Source: Lunularia cruciata
Taxonomy: Eukaryota; Streptophyta; Marchantiopsida; Lunulariales; Lunulariaceae
Length of the DNA: 64,000 nucleotides
Reading direction: 5' to 3'
NCBI GenBank assembly: GCA_948567375.1
Contig: OX419758.1
Coordinates: forward strand, 40,749,473-40,813,472
The translations under genes and the position numbers were made by a program. The notes beneath the pieces are model-generated. The model made no database searches and was not told the DNA's origin. It saw only the letters and a list, made by a program, of their open reading frames with translations. Shown here piece after piece: positions 11,991 to 25,410 of this stretch; position 1 is the first letter of the stretch, and each line of letters starts with the position of its first letter.

Positions 11991-14900
11991 ATGGTATCAC
12001 AATAAGTGTTTTAATCCAAGAGAGTGGATCACCTCTCTTGGAGTAACATGGGCTATTGAGATTGAGTAATTTTGTGGAGAGAAACTATAGTGAAATTGAT
12101 AGATTAGGAGTGTTTTAGAGAGAGGATAGGATGAAAGCTCCTTGAGTACAATTTCTTACACCCCGCTTTCCATTCTTGAATCTATTCCACATGAAAATTA
12201 TATATATCCAGCAAGAGCAAGTGAGAGTACATCTTGTTTACCATTTTCAAGCAAGAGTTCATGGATATAATGATGAATTCGCCAAACTCAATGATTCTAC
12301 CTATAATGATCGATAATAGAAAGTGTGATCTAATAATCTACATTCTATTGTGATGGATCTGAATATACCAAATCCTCTTTCTTTCAACACTCAACTAGAA
12401 ATTTATTATATAGTTAGACAGAAAGTGATGTTTAGGGATTTCATAGTCCATAATTTTAGTGTGGAATATTATCAATGAGTCATAGCCTCTGAAGTCCCAA
12501 TAGTAGTAACCATAGTCCATGCTCCTTCCCAAGTGATCATATCAACTTTCTATTGAAGTAGGAAGAAGTATTTGAGCATTGTTGTGTGTAAGAATCTTAG
12601 AACCGCTATTACAAGATTTGATGGAACAAATGTAGGGGCTGTTGAATGAGTTTTGGGATATCAAGATGACCTAAGAGGCATTGCAAAGTCAAGTACATGC
12701 CTTCAAGAATGATCATGCAATGCAAGAAGGGGAACCATCTCAAAACCCAATACCAATGGCTGAAGCACTTGGAGAGTCATTCATGCCAATGACACAAACC
12801 CCGATCAACACTGAAGCCACATTGTTGCTATGGATGAAGAAGACATGCAATATTGAGCCTTACAAGGAGCAATGTTCCATAGGAGTAGTGGAGAATTGGA
12901 TTTCAAGAATGAATTGATACTTCCAATTATTCACAATAGAGATCACCAATCATTCCATGAGTGTGTTTTCATGTAGGTACTTGATTGATAAAGCCTTAAC
13001 ATGGTACGATGCTTGGGAATAAGCAATGTTGGAAGAAGGAAGAGAGATCACTTGGACGGCGATGCAAGAAGGATTGCTCAAGAACTTCCAATCCATGGAT
13101 TCCATGCAAATGACTTGAACCCAACTGTGGAGGTTGAAGCAAAATAATAGTGTATAAGAGTATGTGAAGGTATTTCTTGATCTACAAGTTGCAATACCAA
13201 CATGAATCTAGCAAAAGCTTTGAATAATTTCAAACAAGAATAAAAGAGAAATTTTACCAAGAAGTAATGACATAAATCCTTGCATTATTTTTGAAGCCAT
13301 TACTTGCGCTTAGAGAATAGTAAGGGTACTTGAAGGAGATGAAAGGGTAGTCTTGACTCAACATTATTGGGATAAAACACATCATTTGGTGAACCAATTC
13401 CTATAGAATTGAGCAACATTCTGTTTTGAGATCAAGGAGCATGACCACTCTAAAGAGAATGGGGATGGGAGGAAGAAAGGAGAGATAGAGTTCCATGAGG
13501 AGAAAAGACTCAAACATAACAACATCTCTGTTACAATTGCAGTTGAGTTGAGCACATAGCTATCTACTACCATGATCATCTCCCTTAAGGCCCTTGGCTT
13601 CCATACAAGCAATCTTTGAACAACATGGAGAGACAAATTGAAGAGTAACATGCAAATCACATTGGAAAATGAAGATTAGCAGTAAATATACCTTGCGGCC
13701 TTACTAGCTCAATGGAGAAGCAAAAGAGCAAGAGGAAGAAGAGGATAAGTGCACAAAGATCAAGGAAGACAAACTCACAATTGATTGTTGTGAATGGAGT
13801 TCTAGAAGGCAATCAAGTCAGAGTATTGATAGACCATAAAGTAACAGAGAATTTCTTGTCTTGCTCTATTGCAATAAGATTGGGGATGGATTTAGAGAAG
13901 GATGAGAATGAAAAAGTAGAGCCAGCCAATAGGTAAAAAAAGTGGATTGAGTTGCTACCTAGAAAGGTAACATTCTTTATAAGAGAGTATCAAGAAGCAA
14001 TTGAGTGGCTAGTGATATGATTAGCTTATTATGATGCAATTTTAAGCATGTCATTGATAGAGCATTACAACCTTACGGTTTCTTGAGGGAGAAAGTAGTG
14101 AGAACTTGCTAATAGAAGATCATTGAGGTTAAAGAAAGATCACATAGGGCAAGAATTTATTCTTTTTCATAAGGAAAATAACTATTTGTAAGATATATAG
14201 ATGTTTCATAGGTTTAATAAGAGAAGTATAGAGTGCATAACTCAATAGACAAATTCTTGAGAAGTTGAAAGTGTGTTCAATGAGTTTCAAAATGTCTTCT
14301 TAGATGATCTACCCTTAGGATCACAACTAAAAAGAAGAGTAGATAATAAAATTGAGATATTTTTGGAGAAGATACCTCCTTGTAAGGCCTCATTGATTAT
14401 TGAGGCCTAAATCAACATATGGTGAAGAATAAATATCCCTTACTTTGCATGGATGAATTGTTTGATCAACTCAATGGGGAAAAACACTTCACCAAATTGG
14501 ATCTATGGAGTGGTTACAACCAAATTTAGATTGCAAAGGAAGAGGTACATAAAATTACTTTTCAAACAAGGTATGGCCACTTTGAGTACTTGGTGATGCA
14601 GTTTGGCATCAACAACACATCAACCACTTTCATGAGTTTGATCAATGGCATATTTCATCCATACTTGGATAAATCTATTATCATCTTCCTAAATGACATC
14701 TTAGTCTACAATAAGACAATAATAGGAGACAAACAACATTTGCAAGAAGTCCTTTGTATTCTATGATAGAATCAATTGTATGCCAAAATCTCAAAGTGAA
14801 AGTTTGGCAAGTCGGTAGGAGACTATTTGGGACATAAAGTAAGTGCAAAAAGTATCCAAGGGTTAATATATAAAATAGAGGTTATTCAAAAATAGGTTGC

Positions 14901-16937
14901 TCCAAAAGATCAGACTCAACTCAAGAGCTTCTTGGGATTGATGGAGTTTTATCGTCAATTTGTCAAGGATTTCTCTAGGGTGCCTTAGTCTCTAATAGCA
15001 TTATTGGGCAAGGGGAAGAAGTGGAGGTGAGGAACCACACAAGAATGAGTCTTTTAGGAATTGAAAGATGCATTACTACATGCACCAATCTTGAAATGGT
15101 ATGATCCGAAACATCTGATCAAGTTGGCTACAAATGCATCAAGCATAGCAATAGAAGCAATCTTACAACAAGAGTGGCATGACGGATAGACCCCAATTTT
15201 ATATTTCTCTTGAAATTTGTTACCAAAAAAATAAAACTATCACACCATTGAACAAGAAGAGTTGGCCATCATCCTTACAAACAAGCATTGGAAGCATTAT
15301 CTTGGTGAGACTACATTTGTAGTAGAGATAGACCACAAACCTCTAGTCTACCTCAAGACACAAAAAGATCTATGTTGTTGATAGATTTGATAAGCAAAGT
15401 GGAGACAATGGTTCAACATGACAATCACATATGTGCAAGGCAAGAAGCAACTTGCAAATACATTCACCTAAATATCAATGGTAAACAATTTGGTGGTAGA
15501 ATTCAAGATGAACCTTGAATTTTGGCCAACGGTGCTTGTTGCTACAAAAATTGATCCACATACTGCAAGAGCTCAATCATCCAAAGGCATCACCAACACC
15601 CAAGGACTCACCTTTTGTTATGGCAGATTATGGACCCCGGATGCCACAAACATAAGAACCACCATCCTAGTAGAATATCATGATTCCACTATTAGAGGTC
15701 ATGTTGGAGTGGACAAGACCTTGGTTGTAGTCAAACACCATTACTATTAGCTCAAGATGAGCAACAATGTGATGGAATATATTCAAAGTTGTTTACTTTG
15801 TCAACAAAATAAAGCTTCTAATCAAGCTCCCACAAGACTCTTTCAATCCCTCTTATTCCTACACAACATTGGGAACAAGTAATCATGGATCTGGTTGGTG
15901 AATTGTCCACCTCAAGGTTTGATTCCATAATAATCTTTATCAACCAACTTAGCAAAATGATTGATGTGTGTCCTACTACCAAGGATTTGATTGCTCCATA
16001 ATTAGCTCAATTGTACTAAGATGTATTCTTCCTCACCATGGCTTGTCTTGAGTACTCATCAACAATAGATGCACTCAATTCACTAGTTTTTTTTGGAGAA
16101 CACTTTTTGGTTTCTTCAAAACCAAATTGGCCATGTCCACAACTTATCATTTATAGACCAATGGACAAACAGAATGTGCTTATTGCATTGTTGAAGATAT
16201 GCTATGGAGCTTCACCTTAGATGAGCAAGAGAGGTGGTACACTTTACTTCCACTAGTAGAATTTGTTTACAACAATTCATTGAATGAATCCACATAAGTC
16301 ACACTATTCTTCCTCATGTATAGAGAGCATCCTTTCACACCTTTGAGCTTGATGAAGATCCATCCAATAGTTACAAAAGTTGACACTATCAACACTTTTG
16401 TTTCTAGAATCCAATAGGGTGTAGAGAATGCCAAGCACATATCACCCAAAATTGACAAAAATAATATGCAAATGCACATTGCTTGCACATGGAGTTCAAT
16501 GTTAGGGATCAAGTCTAGTTATCAACAACCAACATGACATTAGTTGGTCCTTGTAAACTCAAACATCATTTTATTGGGTATTTTTCAATTCTTTGTTGAA
16601 TCGATGTAATGGCTTATCACCTCAAGCTACCGCCACACATGAAGATCCATCCAATGTATCATGTTTCCTTACTACATATATATGCTACTTGATCACCTCA
16701 CTTTCCTTTCATACAAGGCATTTGACCTTGTCCAACACTCATTGATGATAAAAAAAATATGAAATCAAACACGTTTTCCAAAAATATATCTATGGTATTC
16801 GCCATCCACATGTGAAGTATCTTGTACAATGGAAAGGATACCCACTATATGAGGTGATGTGAGAACCAATAGTCAACTTGACCCATGCACCGGTGGTAGT
16901 GAAATCTTTTGAGCAATAACTTCATAATGAAGTTGGG
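11405..16937 (+). mobile_element. Ty3/gypsy chromovirus, family A copy 1, heavily decayed, 3' LTR missing
   Basis: This is a copy-and-paste LTR retrotransposon, now dead. In order: a 5' LTR (11405-11990), a decayed primer site (tggtatcac at 11992), gag pieces (12680-13260), a protease piece with VLIDHKVTENFLS near 13826-13858 (the DxG triad is lost), reverse transcriptase (about 14390-14800), RNase H (about 15110-15350), integrase with zinc-binding and core pieces (15560-16310) and a chromodomain-like remnant near 16795-16870. All match copy 2 at 42058-48683 at protein level. Dozens of stops and small indels break every frame. Similarity stops near 16937, before the expected polypurine tract and 3' LTR; an RLE tail follows directly. 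It is clearly older than copy 2. Confidence 0.88.
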
Positions 16938-16941
16938 AAAG

Positions 16942-16992
16942 CGAAGGATGGGAAGACCCCATCAAGCCGTTCAGGGGAGAGACAAAACAGAT
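16942..16992 (-). mobile_element. RLE retrotransposon 3'-tail fragment
   Basis: The sequence cgaaggatgggaagacccca followed by tcaagccgttcaggggagag is the reverse complement of the 3' end of the RLE element at 31165-31225. It abuts the broken end of the gypsy copy 1 internal region. No clear target duplication was found. Confidence 0.7.
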
Positions 16993-18136
16993 GAGAGTAA
17001 AATTAAAATTAAAATTAATGAGAGTACTGCTGTTGGATAATCCTAGAAGGAGCATATGAGAGTGGTAATGACCTGTTCTTGTTCAGAATGTTGAGTTCAA
17101 TGTATGTGTCGTGAAATAGAGAGTAGAGTGGGTGTGTATGGAAGACTGTGTTTGGGCGCAGTATGGTTTTAGACATGACATGAAATCAAACAGCGTTCTG
17201 ATGCTTTAAGGGTCTGAAACTCCTACAGAAGCACATTTTCTGTCGCCATGTAGGTGATAAAGGAACTTGTGTTGTGAGTTATGCAAAATGATTCGAAGTC
17301 CCTGGCTGCATAAGTTTCAAGTCGGTGCCGATCAGAATTATTGGCATTAACGCTATACACTCCAGTGTGATTGTATTTTATGTAAATGATCCAGGGGGAC
17401 TGCTCGGAAGGACAGCATGGGAAGTTCAATACATCATCTTCTGCTTACAGTGAGCATACTCTCGCTTCACGTGATAAATTTGTAATACCAATAATAAGAC
17501 CAACCAAAAGGGCAATCTTCAAGTACGTTCATGCACAGCGTACCTGCGATGATACTCGACGTTCTGCATGATGGTCTACATGCTGAACGTTACAATGTAC
17601 TGTAGACGGGGTTCACGTTAAGTCATGACGCAACAGGTGAAGTCAATCTGCATCGTGAGAAAATTCATACCTCAAGTTCCAGCTGAAAGAAGGCAAACAC
17701 GTGAGGGGATGATTATATATTACACTCGCCAGCAGAATCAGAACGAAAGTCTATCTGATGGTGATCCTTAGATCACCATCATCGTTCTGCTGTGACTCCA
17801 CGATCGTTCAGACGTAGAGCAACACCAGTAAAGACAGGTGCTAGGATAACGTGTCCCCGTATGATTCACTTGTACTAGGATAACGTGTCCCCGTGTGATT
17901 CACTTGTACACTGGAGCTAGTCGAGAAGCTGGAAAGTCTACTGATTGTGCAGACTGCGGATTCTAGCATCATTGTTTTCTCTCGGGCACTGAACTGTACT
18001 AAAATCTGAAGGTATGGTGTTTTGGGTAGGCGCTGTTCTTCCTCGACATTCTTGTACAAAGAGGTTTCTGTACTCGCGGTCTAAGGCATGGTTCTCGATG
18101 TCTAGATGATCGACTTATTTTTTGCTACTTTACGAC
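16993..18136. other. intergenic DNA downstream of the receptor kinase
   Basis: No gene is supported. Frames at 17223-17429, 17386-17571 and 17841-18059 are short and unrecognised. The more complex composition suggests the 3' untranslated region and flank of the receptor kinase gene. The duplication shared with 55278 onward starts at about 18136. Confidence 0.45.
17841..17908. repeat. 34-bp tandem duplication
   Basis: Two head-to-tail copies starting ctaggataacgtgtccccgt, differing at one position (atgattc against gtgattc). Confidence 0.9.
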
Positions 18137-18321
18137 TAGTCGGACGAGTGGAGAGCCTAATTTGTGCAATTCATACCCTGTTAAGACCGCACCCTGTGCA
18201 CATCTGCCTTGATTCAGCTGATCGCCGTAGGTTTCTCCGCCCAACGTGGTCGTGTGCAAAGTCCAGGTCAAAATGAAAGTAGTCGGGAGTTACCACAGCA
18301 TGCTAGATTCCTGGCACATCC

Positions 18322-21300
18322 CTAACCCTTCGAGCTTCGGATTTTAGTAAATCCCTGGGAGAGATTCCATGAGCCGTCCCACGAAAACCCAGAGTCCATA
18401 CTAATACTGCCTGACCCAGAGGAGCAAGACAGTAAGTCGCGATGTTGATGCAGATCAGGTATAGGGAGGTAACCGTCAATCATCTTTTGAACCTCACTCA
18501 TTGTGGGCCTGTTCTCGGGATCGTGTAACGTGCAATGAATAGCTATGTCGAGCAGTTTCTTCACCATGGGCACGTCAGCTTCATCAATACCACTCAAAAG
18601 CGGATCTAGGACTTCTCTCTCTTTCCCTTCAACCACCAGGTTCTCAATCACCCACTTACGAAGATTTCCTGTCTTCACATCGCCAGAAGTGCGTCCGGTC
18701 ACCATCACCAAAAGCACCATCCCGTAGCTGTACACATCTGCCATGGTACTTCCGCCTAAGTGGAGTACTTCAGGCGCCATGTATCCCACTGTTCCACTCC
18801 TAGCATACACTTGAGTACTGGCGTCGTATAGCTTTGCCATACCGAAGTCCGCAACTTTGGGGTTAAATTGCCTGTCCAGTAGAATGTTTGCAGGCTTGAT
18901 GTCCGCGTGACATACCTTCTGTTGGTTCTGAAGCTCCTCGTGAAGATAGACCAAGCCTTTCGCAGTCCCTTTCGCAATTCTAACTCTACTAGCCCATGGC
19001 AACACCTTGTTCTCGTTTTGAGGCTTCCGGAAAAGCCAACCTTCTAGATCCCCGTTTTCTACGTGTTCGTACACCAGGATGTGGTGCGGTTCGACGCAAA
19101 AACCTTTCAACTCCACGAGATTGTTGTGGTTTGCTTTAGCAAGAACTGTAATTTCTGCTTCAAAGTCGTTGAATTCCAAGTCATGACCAGGTTTGAGCTG
19201 GGCCGATAGCTTCTTCACGGCAACCTTCATCCCATCGCTCAAAGTTCCCACATATACTGTACCATACGTGCCTTTGCCAAGTATGTTGGACTCGCTAAAT
19301 TTGTTAGTTGCAGTAGACAGCACTTCGTACGAGAACTTTGGAACTTTCACAATGTCCCGGAGATATGGTGGCTTCTTCCCAGGCCTGCAGAACTTGAAGT
19401 AAACGGCCACTCCTAATCCTGCTACGGCAAAAGCTGAAATAAGAGAAGTCACCACTGCGATTGTAGTATCTGACTCTGCATCATCGACGCCACATGCACC
19501 ACAGCATATGAGATCCTCATAAGAACTTCCGTGATCGTCTCGGCGGCAGATGCCTGAATTATTAGTGTCACTTTCACAGATAGCTCTCTCCACCTGCAGG
19601 AAATATTTAACAGGCATTAATGTACAGCAAATCTACACCCTAAAGTTCTGGTCTACAAGACAATCTTGTTGTGATTGACGATTAAAAGGAAGCAGACTAT
19701 TAATTTGAGTCATGACAACGTATCACTTACGGTGGTACAATTGTTGAAGTCGACTCCCTTAGTGTTGATCGGAATTGTCTTCTTCCTTGTCTTCAAGCTG
19801 GTCTCTATGGATGTTTGGAGGAGTGGTTGAAAGTCTCCCGTTTGAATATCAATTGCCGCTACTCCAATCAGACGAAGTCCATCTGGCGACATGGCTGTAC
19901 AAGCGAAGGGAAACTTGAGCATTTAGAACGAGACGTACATAAAGCAACTAACGAACGCAACTTACTATGCGGGCTGGTCAAAGCAAGATGCTTACCAGGA
20001 AACGCCACCGTAATAATAGTTCCAAGGAGACCGAAATCCTTATATGCGGTCTGCCAGAACGCTTTGGCCCCACCTTCGACGGCTAGGTGTGATCGAGCCA
20101 AGAAGCTGAAATATGAGCTCAATGCGTACAATGGATTTCGAGATGAGTCCAGAGTAGAAATTCTTTCATGGTATCCTCCGAGAAAACAGGCGGTTGTATT
20201 CAGAGACGGAGTCCCTTGGTCGTCGGTTATCTCATAGATAAATAACTTGATTGGTTCATCCGTAAAGTCCGTAAGGATAGTGGAGAGTTGGTCTTCAGAT
20301 GGAGCAGGAGATTTGTCATTTGTGAAGAGAATAACAATCTGCGTGGAACAGGTGGGCAGTGGTCAACAATAACAGAGAAACCTCAATGACTTCTTCGATA
20401 CAGAGGAAAGATAAATACCAATTATCTAGAGAGCACTGTAGGGGAAATATATTAAACCTTTAAATGCTCGTCTGTCTCTCTGGTACTCAGATAAGATATG
20501 GCCCTCAGCAATGCTGCGGTATAGTTTGAAGGTCCCCCAACATTACTTTTCTCTCTTTCTTCTTTTTCCTCTTGGACGTACTCAATCAGATCTTTAAAGT
20601 CGGAGTTGGCAGTGTTGTTCCCAGCTCTGTACTGAAAAAACCCAGATCGTTTACCGTCTCAGGAACTTGCAGGCAAAACGGATACTGAATTACACAAAAC
20701 CTTTGAAGCGCTGATGTATCATTTTCGTCGCGGGATACAGGAAAAGGTTTAAGATCTAGTTATCATGTAAAAGTAGCTCTCTGTCCGTAAGAAGAGCTTA
20801 CCGACTGGTCAAGGGGCTCCTTGACTTTAGAAGCCGGAAAGGAGATGACATGAGCTGTATCGTCCGGTGTAAGAGTACTCAGTAATCCCTGCGTCAAGTT
20901 TAAAGCGAACTTCATGGTTGTTTGTGTGACAGTCAACCCCGCTTCATCGTACATGGATGCTCCGTTGTCGAGCAGCACTACAATGTCCTTCTGTACAGAA
21001 ATAGCACCATTGTACCTGTAAATTTTATCCAATCAGTCAGCATAGAGAGGATCCTCTAGGAACATCTAGTATGAAATCATCAAGTTCTGGGCCAACTCTA
21101 ATCTACCTTCACGGAAGAGATGGTTCTTTCAATTCGTTCTTCCTTTTGATCTGACCCTTGTTAATGATCATGCTGACTTTTCTTTTCTGAACGTCAAGAT
21201 TAGGTGTCGATCTTGCACCAATATATTCTCCCCGGGAAACTGCTGTTGATCTACAATGGCTCTTATGTATGGGGACCATTTAACATTTATTCAAGCCCAA

Positions 21301-22715
21301 ACTGGTGGGTTACAGTGCTTGCAGCACCGTTATTACATCAGGATAAAAATGAAGAAGACTGCAGAACTGTACCAAGGTCGCACTCTAGGATCGTAGCCGC
21401 CGCAGGACTTGACCTCCTGTGAACAAAACGCACATATCGAATGATCAGAACGATTATGAAATGCATTGAAATGAGTTCTTCTGGACACTAAAATCAGAAT
21501 TAGTAAACGCTATCTTTGTTCAGTCTGAACGGTAAAGCATAAGACCATACCAATCCTGGGTAGAACCGCATGGTCCCATCACTTGATCCAAAATAAAAAT
21601 TGAAGTAGAGGTCGTCAGCAGTGTAGTTCTTCTGCCGCTGTTCTTCAAAGAGCTCTAAGAATATCGGGTCAAGCTTTCGCTGGCTGCAGATTGCATCGCG
21701 GACTTCTGGTGATACTTCAGGAACATTACCAAAATTGTCCCAGGACACCGATTCCGGATATCTGTAAACGCGAACGGTGGTGAGCCTAAGAATTCATAGC
21801 TACTTTAGGACAAATATATAGTACTTGTATCCAGGTCGTTGATAAATATACTCCTCATTCTGGTGGACAAACGATTTTTCCCATTATCTTCAATTCGTTT
21901 ACTTCTTTCCTCACAAACATGTGTCCAATGCAAGGTTTTTTCTTCGGAGAAAATTGAAAGATCGGGTCGGAGAAGTGTTCAGACTAGAACAAACGGTCCA
22001 AAGTAACATTAGCAAGCCCATCGAGGGTAGTAAATTGTAGCGAATTAAATGCTCACAGTACTTGATACGATCAACTGCCTTTATTTGGACCGTAACAACT
22101 AATTGCAACAATTGCATTTCAAGACTGCAGAATTCAGTTTGGCTATTTGATGCTGACCTCACATAGCTCCTGTTGAAGTTAACTCGCATACTTTGACAAT
22201 TCTCAACGGGACAGTTCGGATTATTGTTGACACTTGTACATTGCAATTGATGAAGATCCTCCAATCGAGGACTACACCCGCCTCGTGAACATGCATCCGC
22301 ATCGGAGCAGGAATCGACGAGCTCTACAACAATTTATTGGAGATCAAGATAAGATACTGTCACAAGATGCTACAAACTGTGCTTATTGGGCAACAACCAA
22401 GAAGAGAAACGTGTCTTTCGATGTGATGAATACACAAATGCGTTTGATGTCTTTCAACGTTCTGAAGTGCTACACAGTTATGTAAACTTCACAGGCATAT
22501 AAACAAGCAAGGGCTCAGCCAGTTCAGAATTTTGCTGATGACAGAGAATGCTGAATGTGGAATGTACCGCATTTCTTGGCATAGTTGGCAATCGATCCCT
22601 CTGCTATCCGTTGAACTTGTGTCTCTTTGTTATCTAAAAAGTCACTCCCTTGATCACCGAATACTAACTGGGTAACGACACTAGAGAGGATACAAATCCA
22701 TAGAAGACACATCAT
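18322..22715 (-). CDS. receptor-like kinase with alpha2delta/CACHD1-like VWA-Cache ectodomain
   Basis: Ten exons can be joined in phase: 22715-22568, 22323-22158, about 21904-21812, 21761-21551, 21416-21360, 20990-20802, 20631-20458, 20338-19996, 19894-19731 and 19593-18322, giving 938 codons plus stop. Start at the second ATG pair gives a signal peptide (MMCLLWICILSSVVTQLVFG). A cysteine-rich segment follows (residues about 48-85). Then come a VWA_N-like part (YFGSSDGTMRFYPG), the Cache motif YDPRVRPWY, a VWA domain starting KDIVVLLDNGASM with the metal site DxGxS, a second Cache half (about residues 400-490), a membrane helix (TSLISAFAVAGLGVAVYF) and a kinase: GKGTYGTVYVG, VAVKKL, HADIKPANILL, DFG, GYMAPE. 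Arginine of HRD is replaced by alanine, a non-RD kinase. The domain order VWA_N-VWA-Cache is that of animal calcium-channel alpha2delta subunits. Ligand and pathway are unknown. Exon 3 borders are the weakest part. Confidence 0.88.
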
Positions 22716-25410
22716 CGTCCTTCTTGATACGCAGGGCGGCACTCCTCGCACAAAGTGGCGTCAAACTACATCTTCCAGTGGGTAGACTCCTTCTCCTCGT
22801 AGGCGCCACGCAGCTCGAAAGGAACCAGCCTACAAACTTCTTACAGAACCAAATCTGTCGGTCACGGTCACGGAACTCCACGCACACTCCCAAATTCCCA
22901 GAGTTCTAGTAACATGTCTAAGTTAAGGTCGAGGGCCACAGCAAAGTAAATTGAAGGAAGCTACACACACCGTCGCTTCATCCTGTAAATCAAGCACCTG
23001 TACTTCCGAGCTAGCTCGCCTGAAACTGTTTTTCCTTGCACAGGAGGAGGACGTGAGAGCATTGAAACACGAGTGGCTTGGATGGTACCAAGAGACCGAA
23101 AGTAGACGTCCAATAACTGGATTGAATCTATTGGCCTCGATGTTTCGGAGCCACTCCCCGTGTCATGATCTCCATCCAGAAGCGAGTGCTCTGCTCACCA
23201 ATTCACCAAACGCGAAGCTTGTGTCGCTCTTAGTCAGGGTGCAAACCATCAGAGGAGAGAAGAAGAGCGGGCGGTAGGTTCCCGACCTTCCGCACAGGCT
23301 CAGACCAAGAAGGAGAAATGCTGTCAGAGTAAGTGTTTTTGTGATTTCTTTACAGACTTTGCGTCTGTACCCAGCTACCGTTCGAGAAAGGCCGGAATCT
23401 CAAGAACTTTGTCAATTCAATCAGCCGGGACACTCCCTTCTACAGTGGGCAGAGAGCATCCGGTGGCAGTAAGAAGCATACTCTAGATATCAAACCCATC
23501 CGAAATTCATTGCACGATAATAACACCTCACCTTGCTCTTGAAAATGGCGATAATACAGTTACGAAGCAAAAGAAGAGGCTCTTCACTCTTCCAATCTGG
23601 TCATTAAAGTCTTCGGTCGGCGATTGACCAATTGCATTGCTCTCAAGATAGTCGACTTTGTGTAAGAGCATGGCCTCTACGGTACACTCCACCCAGCCTG
23701 CCCTGCTACACAAAAGTGGGCCCCCTTGATTATGGATGTTGCGTTCCGGAATCTAAATTATATTATATCGTATAAGTCGTTGCTTGTCCTGTACTCGATG
23801 ATAGCAGTTGGAACCCTCCCTATCGTGATCCTCAGCTCCACTAATTAGACTGTTATCGGATCCTCGCGTGTTCTACTCCATTCCTTCTTTCCACATAGTT
23901 GAGAGTTCCGTTTTGTTTTAGTTGGGACCTGGAACTGGCAAAAATCGCTAGTTCTCGATGTCCTAAAAAGTCAAAGCTTGCTTAGACTCAAAGCTAATTG
24001 ATCACAGCAATTGAGTAATGATCAGAATTGTAAAGTTATGGGTCAATCATACTGACCCTGATAGAATCGGCCGACTACATTACAATCCAGAGTTACATTG
24101 AGGCGAAAAGATCCGAGCCAAACAGTGCACCCCGAAGGAAAAAGAGACGGTAATGTACTGGTGTGATCAGTCCAAGACGAAGCTTTCCAGCGAGAAGATA
24201 GTAAATATTCACCTCTACAAGCATAAGAGTGCGAGAGAATTAAATATTCACCTCTACAACCATAAGACTGCGAGAGAATTGCCACTATAAAGTCCCGCAC
24301 CTTAGTCATGCTAACCTTAAAGGAATGGGTGGTTATTAATGAGGGCCGGCGGTTTCCGAGGAAAGCGCGACACTCGAGGGAATCGAGGTACGGTTAGTGA
24401 TCATGATTATTATGCCTGTTTCAAGCTTGTCCTCAGACGTCATCACTGTATTGTGCAGAGAAGCGCGAGCGACATCACACAGGCCAATCCTTACAGCTCT
24501 TTTGCACTCTTCTTTGCTCAAACTTCCCAAATTCCTCGAATGGAAGGAGGAGAGCATCGATGACGATCTTACCATAACCGATGTTACACCATGCAAACAT
24601 TGCGATAATCGGGCTCATCTCGTCAAGCTTGTATTGATTGAACTCACTTTGGGAAAGAAAGCAGATCTATCGTGCCGTCAACGCAGACCAGTGTTCCAAA
24701 GTCGTATGCACTTTTCTGCGTAGCATCTCTTTCCTTGCACTCGCGCGATGTTTCCAGGATGTTGCAAGGAAAGCGGTAAGCGGAGGCCATATTTTTCAAA
24801 GTTCGGGAGAGATGCTCAGGGGACGAAACTCCCTGGAACTTTCTCTGCCCCTTGATTCCAACGCTTTGACCTATCCAGTTTGGCACGAATGCTGGCTCTC
24901 TAATCCGAAAATCGAAGTTGAGAGTTGGCAGAAAGACCAGAACCAGCGGCCCTGATCATGAGTCAACTCAAGAAACGTCTTCTCTCGCTGTCTGGCTGAC
25001 TCATCTCTCCATGCATATCTCCATGCATAGTGGGAGCTTGCTATATCGAGGTCAATAATCGCATAGGTCAGATGCTGTAGTGCAGATTCCCCTTCATTGA
25101 TACTATTGTCACTTAATCCCATTTTACCCCTTTGATGGGCCCTTCGTATCCTTCTTGTTATCACACGCGGTCGACTTCTTTTCGGTCTGTAATTGGCGCA
25201 CCTGATGATGTACGCCACAACTTCTAGCTTCGAACTCTGTTTCCCTCCTACATCGCTAAGTAATTTCCCCAACCGTATCTGGAGCTTTCGAAACAAGCGA
25301 AACCGAAGGGACCACGAGAGTACGGACCGAATTGTCACGCACGAGGACGATTCTAGTTTCCATTCTCTCACCACACGCTACTATGTGCCTTTGATATAGA
25401 CAGATTTTAA
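22716..25410. other. upstream region of the receptor kinase; possible unresolved gene on either strand
   Basis: Base composition is gene-like, unlike the AT-rich DNA that begins sharply at about 25400. Several frames of 60-167 codons overlap (minus 24871-25374, 24644-24886, 24336-24596, 24043-24309; plus 22951-23277, 24397-24723). I recognise no domain in any and cannot build a phase-consistent splice chain. It probably includes the kinase promoter and 5' untranslated region; a lineage-specific gene is possible. Tandem duplications of about 30 bp (24208-24280) and 12 bp (tctccatgcata twice, near 25009) lie here. Confidence 0.4.

Noticed and set aside
19815..20237. 140-codon plus-strand frame
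   Set aside because: Antisense shadow of the Cache exons of the receptor kinase.
20990..21015. Alternative VWA exon start at 21015
   Set aside because: A good acceptor exists there, but only the acceptor giving a start at 20990 keeps phase with the RPWYSSA exon and matches the family junction.
24871..25374. 167-codon minus-strand open frame as a host gene
   Set aside because: Longest frame in its region but no recognisable domain or signal; left as unresolved rather than called.
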